A stretch of 41,820 nucleotides of DNA from CAZBJJ01 sp964492245 (GCA_964492245.1 CAZBJJ010000013.1:1-41820); one strand, 5' to 3'; shown: positions 15,873 to 25,314, counted from the first letter of the stretch. The notes: generated by a model not told the origin, from the letters alone. Program-made: numbers and translations.

Positions 15873-18122
15873 ATGATGAATACTGTGGCATATAAGGATG
15901 CTCGTCTGCCCATAGAAAAAAGGCTCGAGGATTTACTTAAGCGCATGACGCGCGAAGAAAAAATTGGACAGATGATGCAGCTGGATGCGCGGGGCAATTT
16001 GGAGAAGCTCATACAGGAATACCACGTGGGCTCCATTTTGCACAGCTCTCCCGAAAACCTCATCCAGGCTCATGTGCTGGTGGAAAAGACCCGCCTAGGA
16101 ATTCCGCTTTTAGTGGGCGAGGACTGTATTCATGGCCATTCGTTTTTTGAGGGTACCACCATCTTTCCCACCCAACTTGGCATGGCGGCCTCTTGGTCGC
16201 GCAGTTTAATTGAGCAGGCAGCCCGTATTACCGCAATCGAGGCAGCAGCCACCGGAATTCACTGGACCTTTTCGCCCGTGCTCTGTATTGCGCGCGACCT
16301 CCGTTGGGGGCGGGTAAACGAGACCTTCGGCGAGGACCCCTTTTTAATTGGCGAATTGGCCAGTGCCATGGTACGCGGCTACCAAGGCGAGGGCCTAACT
16401 GATACAACGGCAATATTGGCCACCGCTAAACACTTTGCCGGCTATTCAGAGACCCAGGGCGGACGAGATGCCAGCGAGGCCGATATTTCCCGTCGCAAAC
16501 TTCTGTCCTGGTTTTTACCGCCCTTCGAAAAAGTGGCGCGCGAAGGCTGCCGCACCTTTATGTTGGGGTATCAGAGCACCGATGGCGTGCCCATCGCGGT
16601 AAACTCCTGGCTTTTAGACGAAGTGCTGCGCGGGCAGTGGGGCTATACGGGAATGCTTATCACCGACTGGGACAACGTGGGGCGGATGGTCTGGGAACAG
16701 AAATTGCTGCCCGATTATATGCAGGCATCAGCTAAGGCGGTACGGGCGGGCAACGATATGATTATGACAACGCCCAAGTTTTTCCAGGGGGCCCTAGATG
16801 CCATCGAGGCGGGGCTGCTGGAAGAGGGCGATTTAGACAGGGCGGTTTCCCGAATCTTGCACCTGAAGTTCGAGCTGGGCCTATTCGAAAATCCGCGCCG
16901 TCCAGACCCCCAGACGATACATCTTTCCCTTGCCCGCCCAGAACACACAGCGGTAAACGTAGATTTAACCCGCCGCTCCCTAGTACTTTTAGAAAACGAC
17001 GGCCTTTTGCCACTGGATACCGATAGGAAAACACAGCGCATAGCCGTGTTGGGCCCCAATGCACATGCGCATCAGACCCAGCTGGGCGATTGGGCTGGCA
17101 GCTCGGGCCAGGCCAACTGGATGAGGGCGGGCCACCGGGAAGAACAAATAACCACCGTCTACCAGGGCCTGGCCGAATTGGCACCAGAGGGCTGGCAAGT
17201 AAATTACGAAGCGGGAGCGCGAATTGTAGATTTACAGCCCAACCCGCGGGGGGCCTTTCCCGATGGCCAGCCCCGCCCGCCAATTGGAGTGTCCGCAGCG
17301 GTAGATGCGCCCACCTTACAGATTGCCGTAGATGCCGCGCGCAATAGCGATGTGGCAGTCGTTGTAGTTGGCGATGAAATAAGCTTAGTCGGCGAGACGC
17401 GCTCTACCGCCACCTTAAACCTGCTCGGTGGACAGGTGGCCCTTCTGGATGCGGTAGCCGCCCTGGGCAAGCCCTTTGTGGTAGTGCTCTTGGCATCAAA
17501 ACCCCTAGTACTTCCCAAATCGGCCCTGCAGGCCAATGCCATTATTTGGGCAGCCAACCCGGGTATGCGCGGGGGACAGGCCCTGGCCGAACTCATATAT
17601 GGCCATATCGAACCCAGCGGGCGCCTACCAATCAGCTTTGCCCGCCATGTGGGCCAGCAGCCCATTTATTACAACCAAATCCGCGGCCAGCATGGCGATC
17701 GCTATGCCGACTTAACGCAAGAACCCCAGTGGCCCTTTGGCTATGGCTTATCGTATACGCAAATCGAGTACCGCACCCTGGAAATTGAACAGACCCAGCT
17801 TAAAGCCGAGGATATTCTAAAAGCCCGGGTGCTGGTGGCAAACGTGGGCAAGCGCCCGGCCCTAGAGACAGTGCAGGTCTATATTTCGGACCTAGTAACC
17901 TCAGTCTCCTGGACCGATAAGGAATTAAAGGCCTTTGAACAGGTGAACCTAAAGCCCGGCGAAGAGCGCTGGGTAAGCCTGTCTCTGCCTGTCTCTGTCT
18001 GCACCATCGTAGATGCCGATGGTAAGCGCATTGTGGAAGCCGGAGATTTCGAACTGTTAGTGGGGCCCTCTTCGGCAGACAGGTCCCTTTTACGCCAAAA
18101 ATTTGGCGTAATCAATAACTAG
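15873..18122 (+). CDS. Glycoside hydrolase family 3 (beta-glucosidase-like)
   Basis: 749 residues without a signal peptide, so probably cytoplasmic. The GH3 N-terminal barrel shows LLVGEDCIHG, AKHFAGYSETQGGRD and the nucleophile D265 in MLITDWDNVG. The alpha/beta sandwich domain follows (VAVVVVGDE, VVLLASKPLVL, WAANPGMRGGQALAELIYG, SGRLPISF), then a fibronectin-III-like C-terminal domain (about 625-745). The fold order matches BglX-type exo-beta-glucosidases or xylosidases; the exact linkage cannot be told. AGGAGG at 15862-15867 serves either of two adjacent ATGs (15873, 15876). A strong terminator follows. It probably hydrolyses imported beta-linked oligosaccharides. Confidence 0.93.
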   Translation: MMNTVAYKDARLPIEKRLEDLLKRMTREEKIGQMMQLDARGNLEKLIQEYHVGSILHSSPENLIQAHVLVEKTRLGIPLLVGEDCIHGHSFFEGTTIFPTQLGMAASWSRSLIEQAARITAIEAAATGIHWTFSPVLCIARDLRWGRVNETFGEDPFLIGELASAMVRGYQGEGLTDTTAILATAKHFAGYSETQGGRDASEADISRRKLLSWFLPPFEKVAREGCRTFMLGYQSTDGVPIAVNSWLLDEVLRGQWGYTGMLITDWDNVGRMVWEQKLLPDYMQASAKAVRAGNDMIMTTPKFFQGALDAIEAGLLEEGDLDRAVSRILHLKFELGLFENPRRPDPQTIHLSLARPEHTAVNVDLTRRSLVLLENDGLLPLDTDRKTQRIAVLGPNAHAHQTQLGDWAGSSGQANWMRAGHREEQITTVYQGLAELAPEGWQVNYEAGARIVDLQPNPRGAFPDGQPRPPIGVSAAVDAPTLQIAVDAARNSDVAVVVVGDEISLVGETRSTATLNLLGGQVALLDAVAALGKPFVVVLLASKPLVLPKSALQANAIIWAANPGMRGGQALAELIYGHIEPSGRLPISFARHVGQQPIYYNQIRGQHGDRYADLTQEPQWPFGYGLSYTQIEYRTLEIEQTQLKAEDILKARVLVANVGKRPALETVQVYISDLVTSVSWTDKELKAFEQVNLKPGEERWVSLSLPVSVCTIVDADGKRIVEAGDFELLVGPSSADRSLLRQKFGVINN

Positions 18123-18145
18123 TTTACCGAATCTTTCACCTAACA

Positions 18146-18175
18146 AAAAAGCAATCCCTTTACGGATTGCTTTTT
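18146..18175 (+). terminator. Rho-independent terminator after the GH3 gene
   Basis: GCAATCC (18151-18157) pairs with GGATTGC (18164-18170) around a 6-base loop and is flanked by AAAAA and TTTTT, giving a classic, bidirectional-looking terminator. Confidence 0.9.
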
Positions 18176-18230
18176 GCGTTGTAAACTATCAGTACATAAG
18201 AATATAAATTGATGGGCGGATGATATGGTA

Positions 18231-18259
18231 TTGACTAAAAACACAGGCTTTGGTATGTT
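18231..18259 (+). promoter_or_regulatory. tRNA-Ala promoter
   Basis: TTGACT (18231-18236), 17 bases, TATGTT (18254-18259), with TG one base before the -10 (extended -10). The tRNA begins 14 nt downstream. Confidence 0.8.
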
Positions 18260-18272
18260 TTTCCTACGTTCT

Positions 18273-18346
18273 GGGGGTGTAGCTCAGTTGGCTAGAGCGT
18301 TTGAATGGCATTCAAAAGGCCAGGGGTTCGATTCCCCTCACCTCCA
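18273..18346 (+). tRNA. tRNA-Ala (anticodon GGC)
   Basis: A complete 74-nt cloverleaf: acceptor GGGGGTG/CACCTCC with one G-U pair, D arm GCTC/GAGC, anticodon stem TTTGA/TCAAA with loop ATGGCAT (anticodon GGC), T arm AGGGG/CCCCT with loop TTCGATT, discriminator A. CCA is not encoded. It reads GCC and GCT alanine codons; GCC is very common in the core genes here. There is no integrase or duplicated 3' end beside it. Confidence 0.97.
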
Positions 18347-18383
18347 AAATTTATTTAAAACACTTAAAAGCGAGTTGCATTAA

Positions 18384-20021
18384 ATGTTTCAAGGTAATAT
18401 CGATCCCGATTTAGCTGAACTTTTAGGCACCGAAGATTCCAGCCTGCCTTCCAGTGCGGTGCGTTCAGCTGTTCCAGATTTTTCCAGTCTCTTTGAAGAA
18501 GCCGAAATAGAGGCAGGCGAAGAGACAGAACTCGATTTAACGATTACCAGTTTTCCAGAAATTGTCAAAAAACAGGAAGACAAGGTTCATCCGGCCTTTA
18601 AAGATCCCAACTGGTATAAAATTTGTCTTTCCGAAGAAGGGCAACAGGCCCAGCGCCTGCACAGCCTTATTCAAAAATATATAAATGCCAAGGACCCCAA
18701 GGACAAGGGAGTATATCGCCAACAGGTTATTGTGGCCTATTGGGATTTTCTTGCCAACCTTTCCCGCCTGACTCCAATTAAACTGCCCGACCCCAAAAGG
18801 TTTTTACTGCGCTATGCAATTTTGCATCCCAATTTTATTGATCAAGAGGAACGCAGCTTTTTTGGCAAGGTGGTGGTCGAAAACGAATTATCCCAGCCCA
18901 TTTATTATTTGGATGAATGGCTTAAGGCCATAGGCACCGGAGTTATTAAAAATTCGACCACGGACGAGGTGGGCACGGCGAAGGTCAACGAGCAGACCCG
19001 TATTTCTACCCTTTTAGAGAAGGCCCAAGGGCGCCTAGATGCCGCAAAAAACCTTATGCAGGGCAAGACAACCGAATTAAAAAGCTACGAAGATGCCCTG
19101 ATAGAGCGGGTAAATACAATTCGCGACCACAACCCCATTCCCGGCTTGGCTGGCGTGCCTTCGAATTACACCGATTTTCAGCGCAAGGCCTTTAACGATA
19201 TAGGCGAAATTTCCAAGAGGCTGTTAAAGCTCGATAGGGAAATGGCCACACTGCGCGAAGATTTAGAACTGGCAATAAAAAGTGTGGAATCTTTAACGGG
19301 AAAGGCCGAAGATGTCGGGGCAACTGTTTCGGTAGATGTTAAGGCTATCGACATGGAATTCAGTACCGTTCGACAGATGAACAAGATGGCAGTCGGCCGA
19401 CGTGGCAACCACTTTCCTATTTTAACCAAGGAATATTTTCGGCTGAACCCCCAGGAGGTTGCCACCCGTGAAAATGTAATTGAAAAACTTCGCTGGCTCG
19501 AGAGCATCGACCCCGAGGCCTTTTGCCGTTCATTTAGAAACACTAAAAACCGCATAGTCCCCTATATAATTCTTTTGCCCAACTACGGCGATGCCGGCAT
19601 TTGCTGGGAGCCCTTCGACCGCTACAACCGGGCCACAAGCCGTGGGCGCATAGCACTTCCCATGTATCCCAAAAACTTGCTATTGGCCATACTTATTGCC
19701 GTAGGAGATTTGCGTTGGCAGGTTGCCAAGGAAAAGGCCTCCTATTATTGGATGGAAGAGGGGCTAACGGGCTACTATTATCAATATTTTCAATCTAAAA
19801 AGTTGAAAGGGGACGTCAAAGATTATTTCATTCAAGATTATATTGTTTGGATTACCAAGGAAAGTGATGGTATACAAAAACTGGATAAAGATGCCCGGGG
19901 CATTTTTTGGCGCCATGTTCCCTTTAGCCAAGAAATAAAGGACAGGCTAAATGCCCGCAGCTATGTGTATCAGGATCTGTACCAAAAGGATATAAATCGT
20001 TCCATGTCCGATGGCTATTAG
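18384..20021 (+). CDS. Large unknown protein, treponeme-type
   Basis: 545 residues, acidic N-terminus (about 1-70), no signal peptide and no membrane segment. A central helical region (about 195-315) looks like a coiled coil. The C-terminal half is rich in aromatic residues (PYIILLPNYGDAGICWEPFD, KASYYWMEEGLTGYYYQYF). I do not recognise a domain; the style resembles conserved treponemal proteins of unknown function. It starts 37 nt after the tRNA with no clear ribosome site or own promoter, so it may be transcribed with the tRNA. Its stop codon overlaps that of the convergent gene. Confidence 0.8.
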   Translation: MFQGNIDPDLAELLGTEDSSLPSSAVRSAVPDFSSLFEEAEIEAGEETELDLTITSFPEIVKKQEDKVHPAFKDPNWYKICLSEEGQQAQRLHSLIQKYINAKDPKDKGVYRQQVIVAYWDFLANLSRLTPIKLPDPKRFLLRYAILHPNFIDQEERSFFGKVVVENELSQPIYYLDEWLKAIGTGVIKNSTTDEVGTAKVNEQTRISTLLEKAQGRLDAAKNLMQGKTTELKSYEDALIERVNTIRDHNPIPGLAGVPSNYTDFQRKAFNDIGEISKRLLKLDREMATLREDLELAIKSVESLTGKAEDVGATVSVDVKAIDMEFSTVRQMNKMAVGRRGNHFPILTKEYFRLNPQEVATRENVIEKLRWLESIDPEAFCRSFRNTKNRIVPYIILLPNYGDAGICWEPFDRYNRATSRGRIALPMYPKNLLLAILIAVGDLRWQVAKEKASYYWMEEGLTGYYYQYFQSKKLKGDVKDYFIQDYIVWITKESDGIQKLDKDARGIFWRHVPFSQEIKDRLNARSYVYQDLYQKDINRSMSDGY

Positions 20022-20302
20022 GGCTTTTTCCTATAGCGCGATTTAAAAAGCGGCTCAAAATATTTTTCGATATCCACTTTTTTTATCAATATGCCGAACA
20101 CTAAACGGTACAGTAAGAAGGCGATAAGTGCGCCTCCGACAAAGGCTAGGACAAGGCCGATTGAGTTTACACTGTCCGAAACATGGGGGCCAATAAAGCG
20201 AACCCAGAGCACCACCAGCATAAGAATGGCCCCTAGGGTAACGACAATATTGAATATGGTTCCCCCAATAAGGAAAAGTATTGTGTTAAGTTTTTTATTC
20301 AT
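20018..20302 (-). CDS. Small two-helix membrane protein
   Basis: 94 residues with two hydrophobic segments (about 8-33 and 46-70) and a basic C-terminal tail ending FKSRYRKKP, which should face the cytoplasm. I do not recognise the family. It overlaps lspA by 8 nt, so it belongs to the NIF3-lspA operon and is probably made with the signal peptidase. Its stop overlaps the convergent gene's stop. Confidence 0.7.
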   Translation of the reverse strand: MNKKLNTILFLIGGTIFNIVVTLGAILMLVVLWVRFIGPHVSDSVNSIGLVLAFVGGALIAFLLYRLVFGILIKKVDIEKYFEPLFKSRYRKKP

Positions 20303-20828
20303 GTTTAGGCCCCCTTTTTTGTTCGGAAAAAAGTATGTTTATAAGCAGTAAAATACCACAGACCACCACCGCCGAATCGGCAACATTAAAGGTTGGCCAG
20401 CGGGACATGCCTAAAAGGCCGTAGAGATTTACGCTTATAAAATCTACCACCCCATCGGGGCGAAATATTCTATCAATTATATTTCCCAGGCCCCCACCCA
20501 CAATGCCGGCAATGCACCAGCATTGAAAATTGTTTAAATCGGTGCTGGTAAAATAATAATACATCAGCAGGCCTAGGACTAAAATAGGTATAACAATGAA
20601 CATTGCAAAACGCAGGCTGTCGGGCAGGTTTTGCCCAATGCTAAAGGCAATGGCCTTATTGCGCACATGCCAGATTTCGATAAAATCGCCCCCAAAGAGC
20701 CGGTAAAGGGGCCCTCTGCCCGGAATTGGTGCCAGGATAACAATTAAGGCCTTGCTCGCTTGGTCCAAAAGAATGACCAAGGCGGTTAGGACTAAGGGCA
20801 ATAATCTTGCCTTTGTAAATAGCTTCAC
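20295..20828 (-). CDS. lspA: Lipoprotein signal peptidase (signal peptidase II)
   Basis: 177 residues, four membrane helices. LspA cleaves the signal peptide of diacylglyceryl-modified prolipoproteins. Conserved elements are LLDQASKALI, GGGLGNIIDRI, the catalytic Asp D129 in GVVDFI and D151 in FNVADS. GTG start with a GGAG ribosome site 7 nt upstream. It lies 20 nt after the NIF3 gene and overlaps the following small membrane protein. It would process the several lipoproteins encoded in this window. Confidence 0.96.
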   Translation of the reverse strand: MKLFTKARLLPLVLTALVILLDQASKALIVILAPIPGRGPLYRLFGGDFIEIWHVRNKAIAFSIGQNLPDSLRFAMFIVIPILVLGLLMYYYFTSTDLNNFQCWCIAGIVGGGLGNIIDRIFRPDGVVDFISVNLYGLLGMSRWPTFNVADSAVVVCGILLLINILFSEQKRGPKHE

Positions 20829-20848
20829 GTATTTCTCCTATTGCACGG

Positions 20849-21610
20849 CTACAGGGAGCTAGGTGCATCGATAAATTCTGTCGCCACATTGCAGTGCTCG
20901 GCCACCCTTGCCATAAGGCTACGCAGACCCCAGACCTCGCTGGCGTAGTGCCCGGCACATATTACATTTATTTTTGCCTCTAGGGCGCTGTGGTACATTT
21001 CGTGGTTTACCTCGCCGGTAATGTAGAGGTCGACACCGGCATCAATTGCCTGGCTCAACTCCCGCCCCCCTCCACCAGAGATAATGGCGCAGTTTTTACT
21101 TTTTTCGGGGCCAAAGGGCCAGAGAGCTAGGGCGGGGCGGTTTTTAAAGGCTATTCGCTCAAAGGCCTCCTGAATATCTACGGGCTGGGGAAAATTGCCC
21201 CTATAGCCTATTTTTATCCCATTATAAAGGCCAAAGGGCTCCCTACCTTCGAGCTTTAAAAGACGGGCCAGCTCGGCGTTGTTTCCCAAATCTTCGTGCA
21301 TGTCTAAGGGCAGATGCACCGCATATAGGGCTATATCGGCATCTAAAAGGGCCTTTATGCGGCTGCGGTGGGCGCCCGCTATTGCCAGGGGGTGGCCCCA
21401 AAAAAAGCCATGGTGCACAAAGAGCAGGTCGGCCCCTATTTCCCTGGCCATATTGATGCTCTCCTGGCAGGCATCTACGGCAAAGGCAATTTTTTTAATC
21501 TCGCGACCAGAATTGTCTACCTGTATGCCATTTAAAGATTTATCTAGGCTGGTAAAGGCGTCGAGAGCCAAGATGCTGCGAATATAGCGGTCGAATTGTG
21601 CACTAGTCAT
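20849..21610 (-). CDS. NIF3/YbgI-family dinuclear metal protein
   Basis: 253 residues. NIF3-like proteins bind two metal ions; many are annotated as GTP cyclohydrolase I type 2, but the activity is unsettled. Metal-site signatures are VHHGFFWG, YAVHLPLDMH and, near the C-terminus, AGHYASEVWG. I use the ATG at 21610 because the NIF3 fold starts there (MTSAQFDRYI). A TATACT box lies 8 nt upstream, so the gene may have its own leaderless transcript. The start also overlaps the stop of the upstream membrane-protein gene by 8 nt, so coupling is the other possibility. Confidence 0.9.
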   Translation of the reverse strand: MTSAQFDRYIRSILALDAFTSLDKSLNGIQVDNSGREIKKIAFAVDACQESINMAREIGADLLFVHHGFFWGHPLAIAGAHRSRIKALLDADIALYAVHLPLDMHEDLGNNAELARLLKLEGREPFGLYNGIKIGYRGNFPQPVDIQEAFERIAFKNRPALALWPFGPEKSKNCAIISGGGGRELSQAIDAGVDLYITGEVNHEMYHSALEAKINVICAGHYASEVWGLRSLMARVAEHCNVATEFIDAPSSL

Positions 21611-23193
21611 TGGGGCCAAGTATACCGGGAAAGCTGGGGTAATTCCAGTACTTATTGGACAATATCGATGTCTGTGCCCAGGTGCTTGGCTCTGGTTCGA
21701 AGCCATAGAGCACGAGGTCAAGCCAAGAGACCACGATCTTAGGCCAGGGNNNNNNNNNNNNNNNNNNNNNNNNNNNNNNNNNNNNNNNNNNNNNNNNNNN
21801 NNNNNNNNNNNNNNNNNNNNNNNNNNNNNNNNNNNNNNNNNNNNNNNNNCGGCGATGCTGTCGGCAAAGCTGTCGGCGAAGCCCCTATTGCCCGATTAAA
21901 TATTTTTGCTACAACAGGGCTTACCGAGGCTAGGGCGCCAAGGTCGCTGGGCAGGGTTTTTTCCAGCGCAAAGAGGAAGCTGGGCGTTTGAATATCTTCT
22001 GCCCAGTTTTTTAAGCTGGCAAGGCGCCTGCCCCGGCCCAAATGGGCAAAGGTCTTATCCGAAACTAGCCAGAGGTGGGGTATTTTTGCCGCATAGTCTT
22101 CTGGGCCCTTGCCGGCCTCTGTTCCTGCCTCTTGGAATATATGGGGCTCTACAAATAGGCTGGTAACCAGTGGCAATGCCTCTTGCTCGGCCCACCCATC
22201 CTTCTCGGCCTGTCCGGCCTCTTCGCCCATCGCCAAGGCGGTTAATCGAGCCTTCTCGTTTCGAGCCTTCTCGTTTCGAGCCTTTTTGTTGGAAAAAGCA
22301 AGGCTGGCTCCCGCATTTTCGCCAAAGCTCATTAGAACTAGGCGCAGGGGCTTAAAGGACTCTGGCCCCTGCTCGAGGGCGGGCCAGCCCTGGGCAATTT
22401 GGCCCTTTAGCCAGGCATAGGCCTCTTCGAGCAGGACGCTTCGGCGGGCCTGCTGGCCCTGCCAGAGCCATCTGGCAAGGGGGGTATCGGGCCCCGAAAG
22501 ACTGTAGGCAATAAGGGGGAAAAGCTCCCCGAGGTCGGGCCATTTGCTCTGCCCCTCGGCATCGGCGGCCAGAAAATCGAGGGCGAAATTGGAGAAGCCC
22601 GCCACCCAGTAACCGGCCTTTGCCAAATCGCGGGCACTCTTGTCCACCACCGAAAAAGAACCCAGTGCGGGGGGTAAAAGCAGTATGAGTACGTCGTCCT
22701 TGCCGGCGGCGGAACGGGGGGGCGGATACAGGCGAAACTCGCCAGATTCAAGGCCTGCCAGCTCGCTATTGGACAGAGGCAGTACATAGGGGGCACGCGA
22801 AAAGCCCTCGGGAGCGGCATCGGATCTTGGAGCAAGCATAAAAGCGAAGCTGGCAAAGGCCGCCAGCACCATCAATTTAAAAACTACCCAAAGGGAGGAA
22901 ACGTCCAGCCAGTTGTCTACCTTAAGGCCCCGCGCCATGCGTACCAGGGTGGGCAGGGAGGCAAGGGCCTGCAAAAGCGCAAACAGAATTAAGGGTAAAA
23001 GCTGTGCCTGAAAGCCCTTAATTAAAAAAACCAAGGCCAAAAGCACTAAGCTAAAGAGCGGCATATAGTACATGCCCTTTATATACTGGAAACGCCTTAC
23101 AAGGGGTTTAATGGCGTAAAAAAAAAGGCATGAGACAATGAGTATCTGCAAAAACATCAATTCGTTCATATATTTCCAGCCAAAAATGGGCAC
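21603..23193 (-). CDS. Membrane protein with alpha/beta-hydrolase-like domain, interrupted by an assembly gap
   Basis: Several N-terminal membrane segments (about residues 8-120) precede a soluble domain with hydrolase-like layout: VLILLLPPALGSF, FSNFALDFLAAD and an elbow-like LVLMSFGENAGAS, where the usual Gly-x-Ser-x-Gly serine is replaced (GENAG), so it may be inactive. A KARNE repeat (15 bp) and an alanine/proline/threonine repeat follow, then the 100-N gap. Beyond the gap a 48-codon open frame resumes (IVVSWLDLVLYGF, like the last helix of alpha/beta hydrolases) and stops at 21603, overlapping the NIF3 start. I infer one gene across the gap. The start is GTG 23193 or ATG 23169. Confidence 0.65.
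21750..21886. repeat. Second N gap within 12-bp in-frame repeats
   Basis: N run 21750-21849, then imperfect 12-bp units GGCGATGCTGTC (21851-21862), GGCAAAGCTGTC (21863-21874) and GGCGAAGCCCCT (21875-21886), encoding alanine/proline/threonine-rich sequence on the minus strand. As at the first gap, the assembly failed in a coding tandem repeat. Confidence 0.85.
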
Positions 23194-23216
23194 AGGACCC
23201 TTATTATCTCTACTTT

Positions 23217-23262
23217 AAAAAATGGCCGAAATTATGCATCAGTACGAAACATAATATCGGCC
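23217..23262 (-). terminator. Rho-independent terminator after transketolase
   Basis: Arms 23224-23236 and 23250-23262 pair at 12 of 13 positions (GGCC at the base). On the minus strand the stem is followed by ATTTTTT (23217-23223). Confidence 0.88.
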
Positions 23263-23281
23263 CTAGATGTTAGCTTGTTGG

Positions 23282-25237
23282 CTACAATACCTTTAGCAGG
23301 TCCTCGACCGTAAAGCCAAAATGTTTTTCCAGGTCTTTAAACGAGCCCGATTCGCCAAAGTCGCGCATACAGATATTGGCCCCATTCGCCGCGGTATATT
23401 TTTCCCAGCCAGTGGAAACGCCAGCCTCGACACTTACCACTCGAAGGCCTGCCGGAATAAGGCGGTCGGTAAATGCCTTTCCCTGTCTTTCCATTAACTC
23501 GCGCGAAAGCACCGAGACAACCCGCACGCGTTTGCTGCTTTTTTTTGCAGCTTCTAGTGCCAGGCCCACCTCGGAACCGCTGGCTAAAATTAAGGTTTCG
23601 GGGTTTTCGCAGTCTAGGGCAATATAGGCCCCCTTTTCGGCATCGGCCTGCCAGCCCGCGGGTTTCGCGTGGACAATAAGGTTCTGACGGGTAAGGGCAA
23701 GGGCCACCGGGCCATCAGTTTTTTGCATTGCCATTTTCCAGGCGAGGTTTGTCTCTTCTGCATCGGCGGGTCTTAAAAGCGTAAAGCGCGGAATAATGCG
23801 CATGCTCTCGATGGTCTCGATGGGCTGATGGGTTGGCCCGTCTTCGCCCACATAAAACGAATCGTGGGTGAGCACATAAATGCTGGGCAGCCTCATTATT
23901 GCAGCCAGGCGCATTGCCGGCTTCATGTAGTCGGCAAAGACAAGGAAGGTGGCACAGAAGGTCCTAAGCCCACCGTGCAAGAGCATGCCGTTTACAATGC
24001 CCGTCATGGCGTGTTCGCGCACCCCAAAGCGCAAGGTGCGCCCAAGACGGCTGTTCTTTTGGTAATCGCCGCCGGGAATTTTGGTATTATTTGATGGCTG
24101 TAAGTCGGCCGAACCGCCATACAGGTTTGGTACCGCCTTGGTTATTGCCTGCAGCGCATTGCCACTGGCCACGCGAGTGGCCAAGGAGTCGCCTTCCTTA
24201 TATGTAGGCCATTCCACCTTGGAAAGATCCATCGTCTCGCTCATCCATTGGTCCCACTCCGCCTTGAGCGCAGGATTTGCCGCAGCCCATTGGTCGAAGC
24301 TCGCCTGCCAGGCCGCCTCCAACTTGGGGCCCTCTTTTTTCTTTTCCTCGAAAAAGGCCTTTGCCTCCTCTGCAATCCAAAAAGAGGCCTCTTCGGGAAT
24401 GCCCAGGGCCCGGCGGGTGGCCTTAATTTCGTCCTCGCCCAGGGGGGCACCGTGTACCTCGGCCGAGCCAGCCTTGTTGGGGCTTCCCTTGCCAATGGTA
24501 GATTTTAAAATTATTAAGGTCGGTCGCTCGGCATCGGCCTTGGCCTCGTTTACAAGCCGGGCTATGCCATCGCCATCGTACATATCGCCCTGCAGGACCT
24601 GCCAGTTGTAGGCAGCAAAGCGCTTGCCCACATCCTCGGTAAAGGCCACATCGGTAGAGCCCTCTATGGTAATGTTATTTGAATCGTAAAACACAATAAG
24701 CTTGCCAAGCCCTAAGTGGCCGGCTAGGGAGGCTGCCTCGGAGCTAACGCCCTCCATCATACAGCCATCGCCAGAGAGCACATAGGTGTAGTGGTCGACA
24801 ATACTGTGCTCCTTGGTATTAAATTTTTCTGCCAAAATTGTCTCGGCAATGGCCATGCCCACGGCACTGGTAAAACCTGCCCCCAGCGGACCGGTGGTTA
24901 TTTCCACCCCATCGGTATACTTGTATTCGGGGTGGCCGGGCGTCTGGGAACCGAGTTGGCGAAACTTTTTAAGCTCTTCCAGCGGCAAATTAAAGCCGGC
25001 AAGATGGAGCAGGGAATATAAAAACATCGATCCATGCCCAGCAGAGAGTACAAAGCGGTCGCGGTTGGCCCATTTAGAATTGGCACTATTATACTTCATT
25101 ATTTCGCCATAGAGCATTGCCCCTAATTCGGCACAGCCAAGGGGCAGGCCCGGGTGTCCAGATTTCGCAGCCTGAACGGCATCCATAGACAAAGAGCGCA
25201 GGCTATTTGCAATAGCAGTAAGAGTTTCTTTATTCAC
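23282..25237 (-). CDS. tkt: Transketolase
   Basis: 651 residues, full length. It moves two-carbon units in the non-oxidative pentose phosphate pathway with thiamine diphosphate. Landmarks: AAKSGHPGLPLG, GHGSMFLYSLLH, GPLGAGFTSAVGMA, the ThDP motif GDGCMMEGVSSEA ending at FYDSNN, and in the C-terminal half RFGVREHAM, DSFYVGEDGPTHQP and ASGSEVGLAL. GTG start at 25237 with AAGGAGATC upstream. Probably monocistronic, with its own terminator. It fits metabolism of the pentoses or other sugars that the downstream ABC importer might bring in. Confidence 0.97.
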   Translation of the reverse strand: MNKETLTAIANSLRSLSMDAVQAAKSGHPGLPLGCAELGAMLYGEIMKYNSANSKWANRDRFVLSAGHGSMFLYSLLHLAGFNLPLEELKKFRQLGSQTPGHPEYKYTDGVEITTGPLGAGFTSAVGMAIAETILAEKFNTKEHSIVDHYTYVLSGDGCMMEGVSSEAASLAGHLGLGKLIVFYDSNNITIEGSTDVAFTEDVGKRFAAYNWQVLQGDMYDGDGIARLVNEAKADAERPTLIILKSTIGKGSPNKAGSAEVHGAPLGEDEIKATRRALGIPEEASFWIAEEAKAFFEEKKKEGPKLEAAWQASFDQWAAANPALKAEWDQWMSETMDLSKVEWPTYKEGDSLATRVASGNALQAITKAVPNLYGGSADLQPSNNTKIPGGDYQKNSRLGRTLRFGVREHAMTGIVNGMLLHGGLRTFCATFLVFADYMKPAMRLAAIMRLPSIYVLTHDSFYVGEDGPTHQPIETIESMRIIPRFTLLRPADAEETNLAWKMAMQKTDGPVALALTRQNLIVHAKPAGWQADAEKGAYIALDCENPETLILASGSEVGLALEAAKKSSKRVRVVSVLSRELMERQGKAFTDRLIPAGLRVVSVEAGVSTGWEKYTAANGANICMRDFGESGSFKDLEKHFGFTVEDLLKVL

Positions 25238-25284
25238 ATTGATCTCCTTAAAACATCATTTTAACATAAAATAATCGAAGTATA

Positions 25285-25314
25285 AAGACAGGAAAAGCCC
25301 CTATGTGCTATACT
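25285..25314 (+). promoter_or_regulatory. Promoter of the MlaE-MlaD chimera
   Basis: AAGACA (25285-25290), 18 bases, TATACT (25309-25314), then 9 nt to the ATG at 25324. No Shine-Dalgarno sequence. The -35 is a 4-of-6 match. Confidence 0.5.

Noticed and set aside
18273..18346. tRNA-Ala as an integration site
   Set aside because: No integrase, no direct repeat of the tRNA 3' end nearby and core-like genes on both sides.
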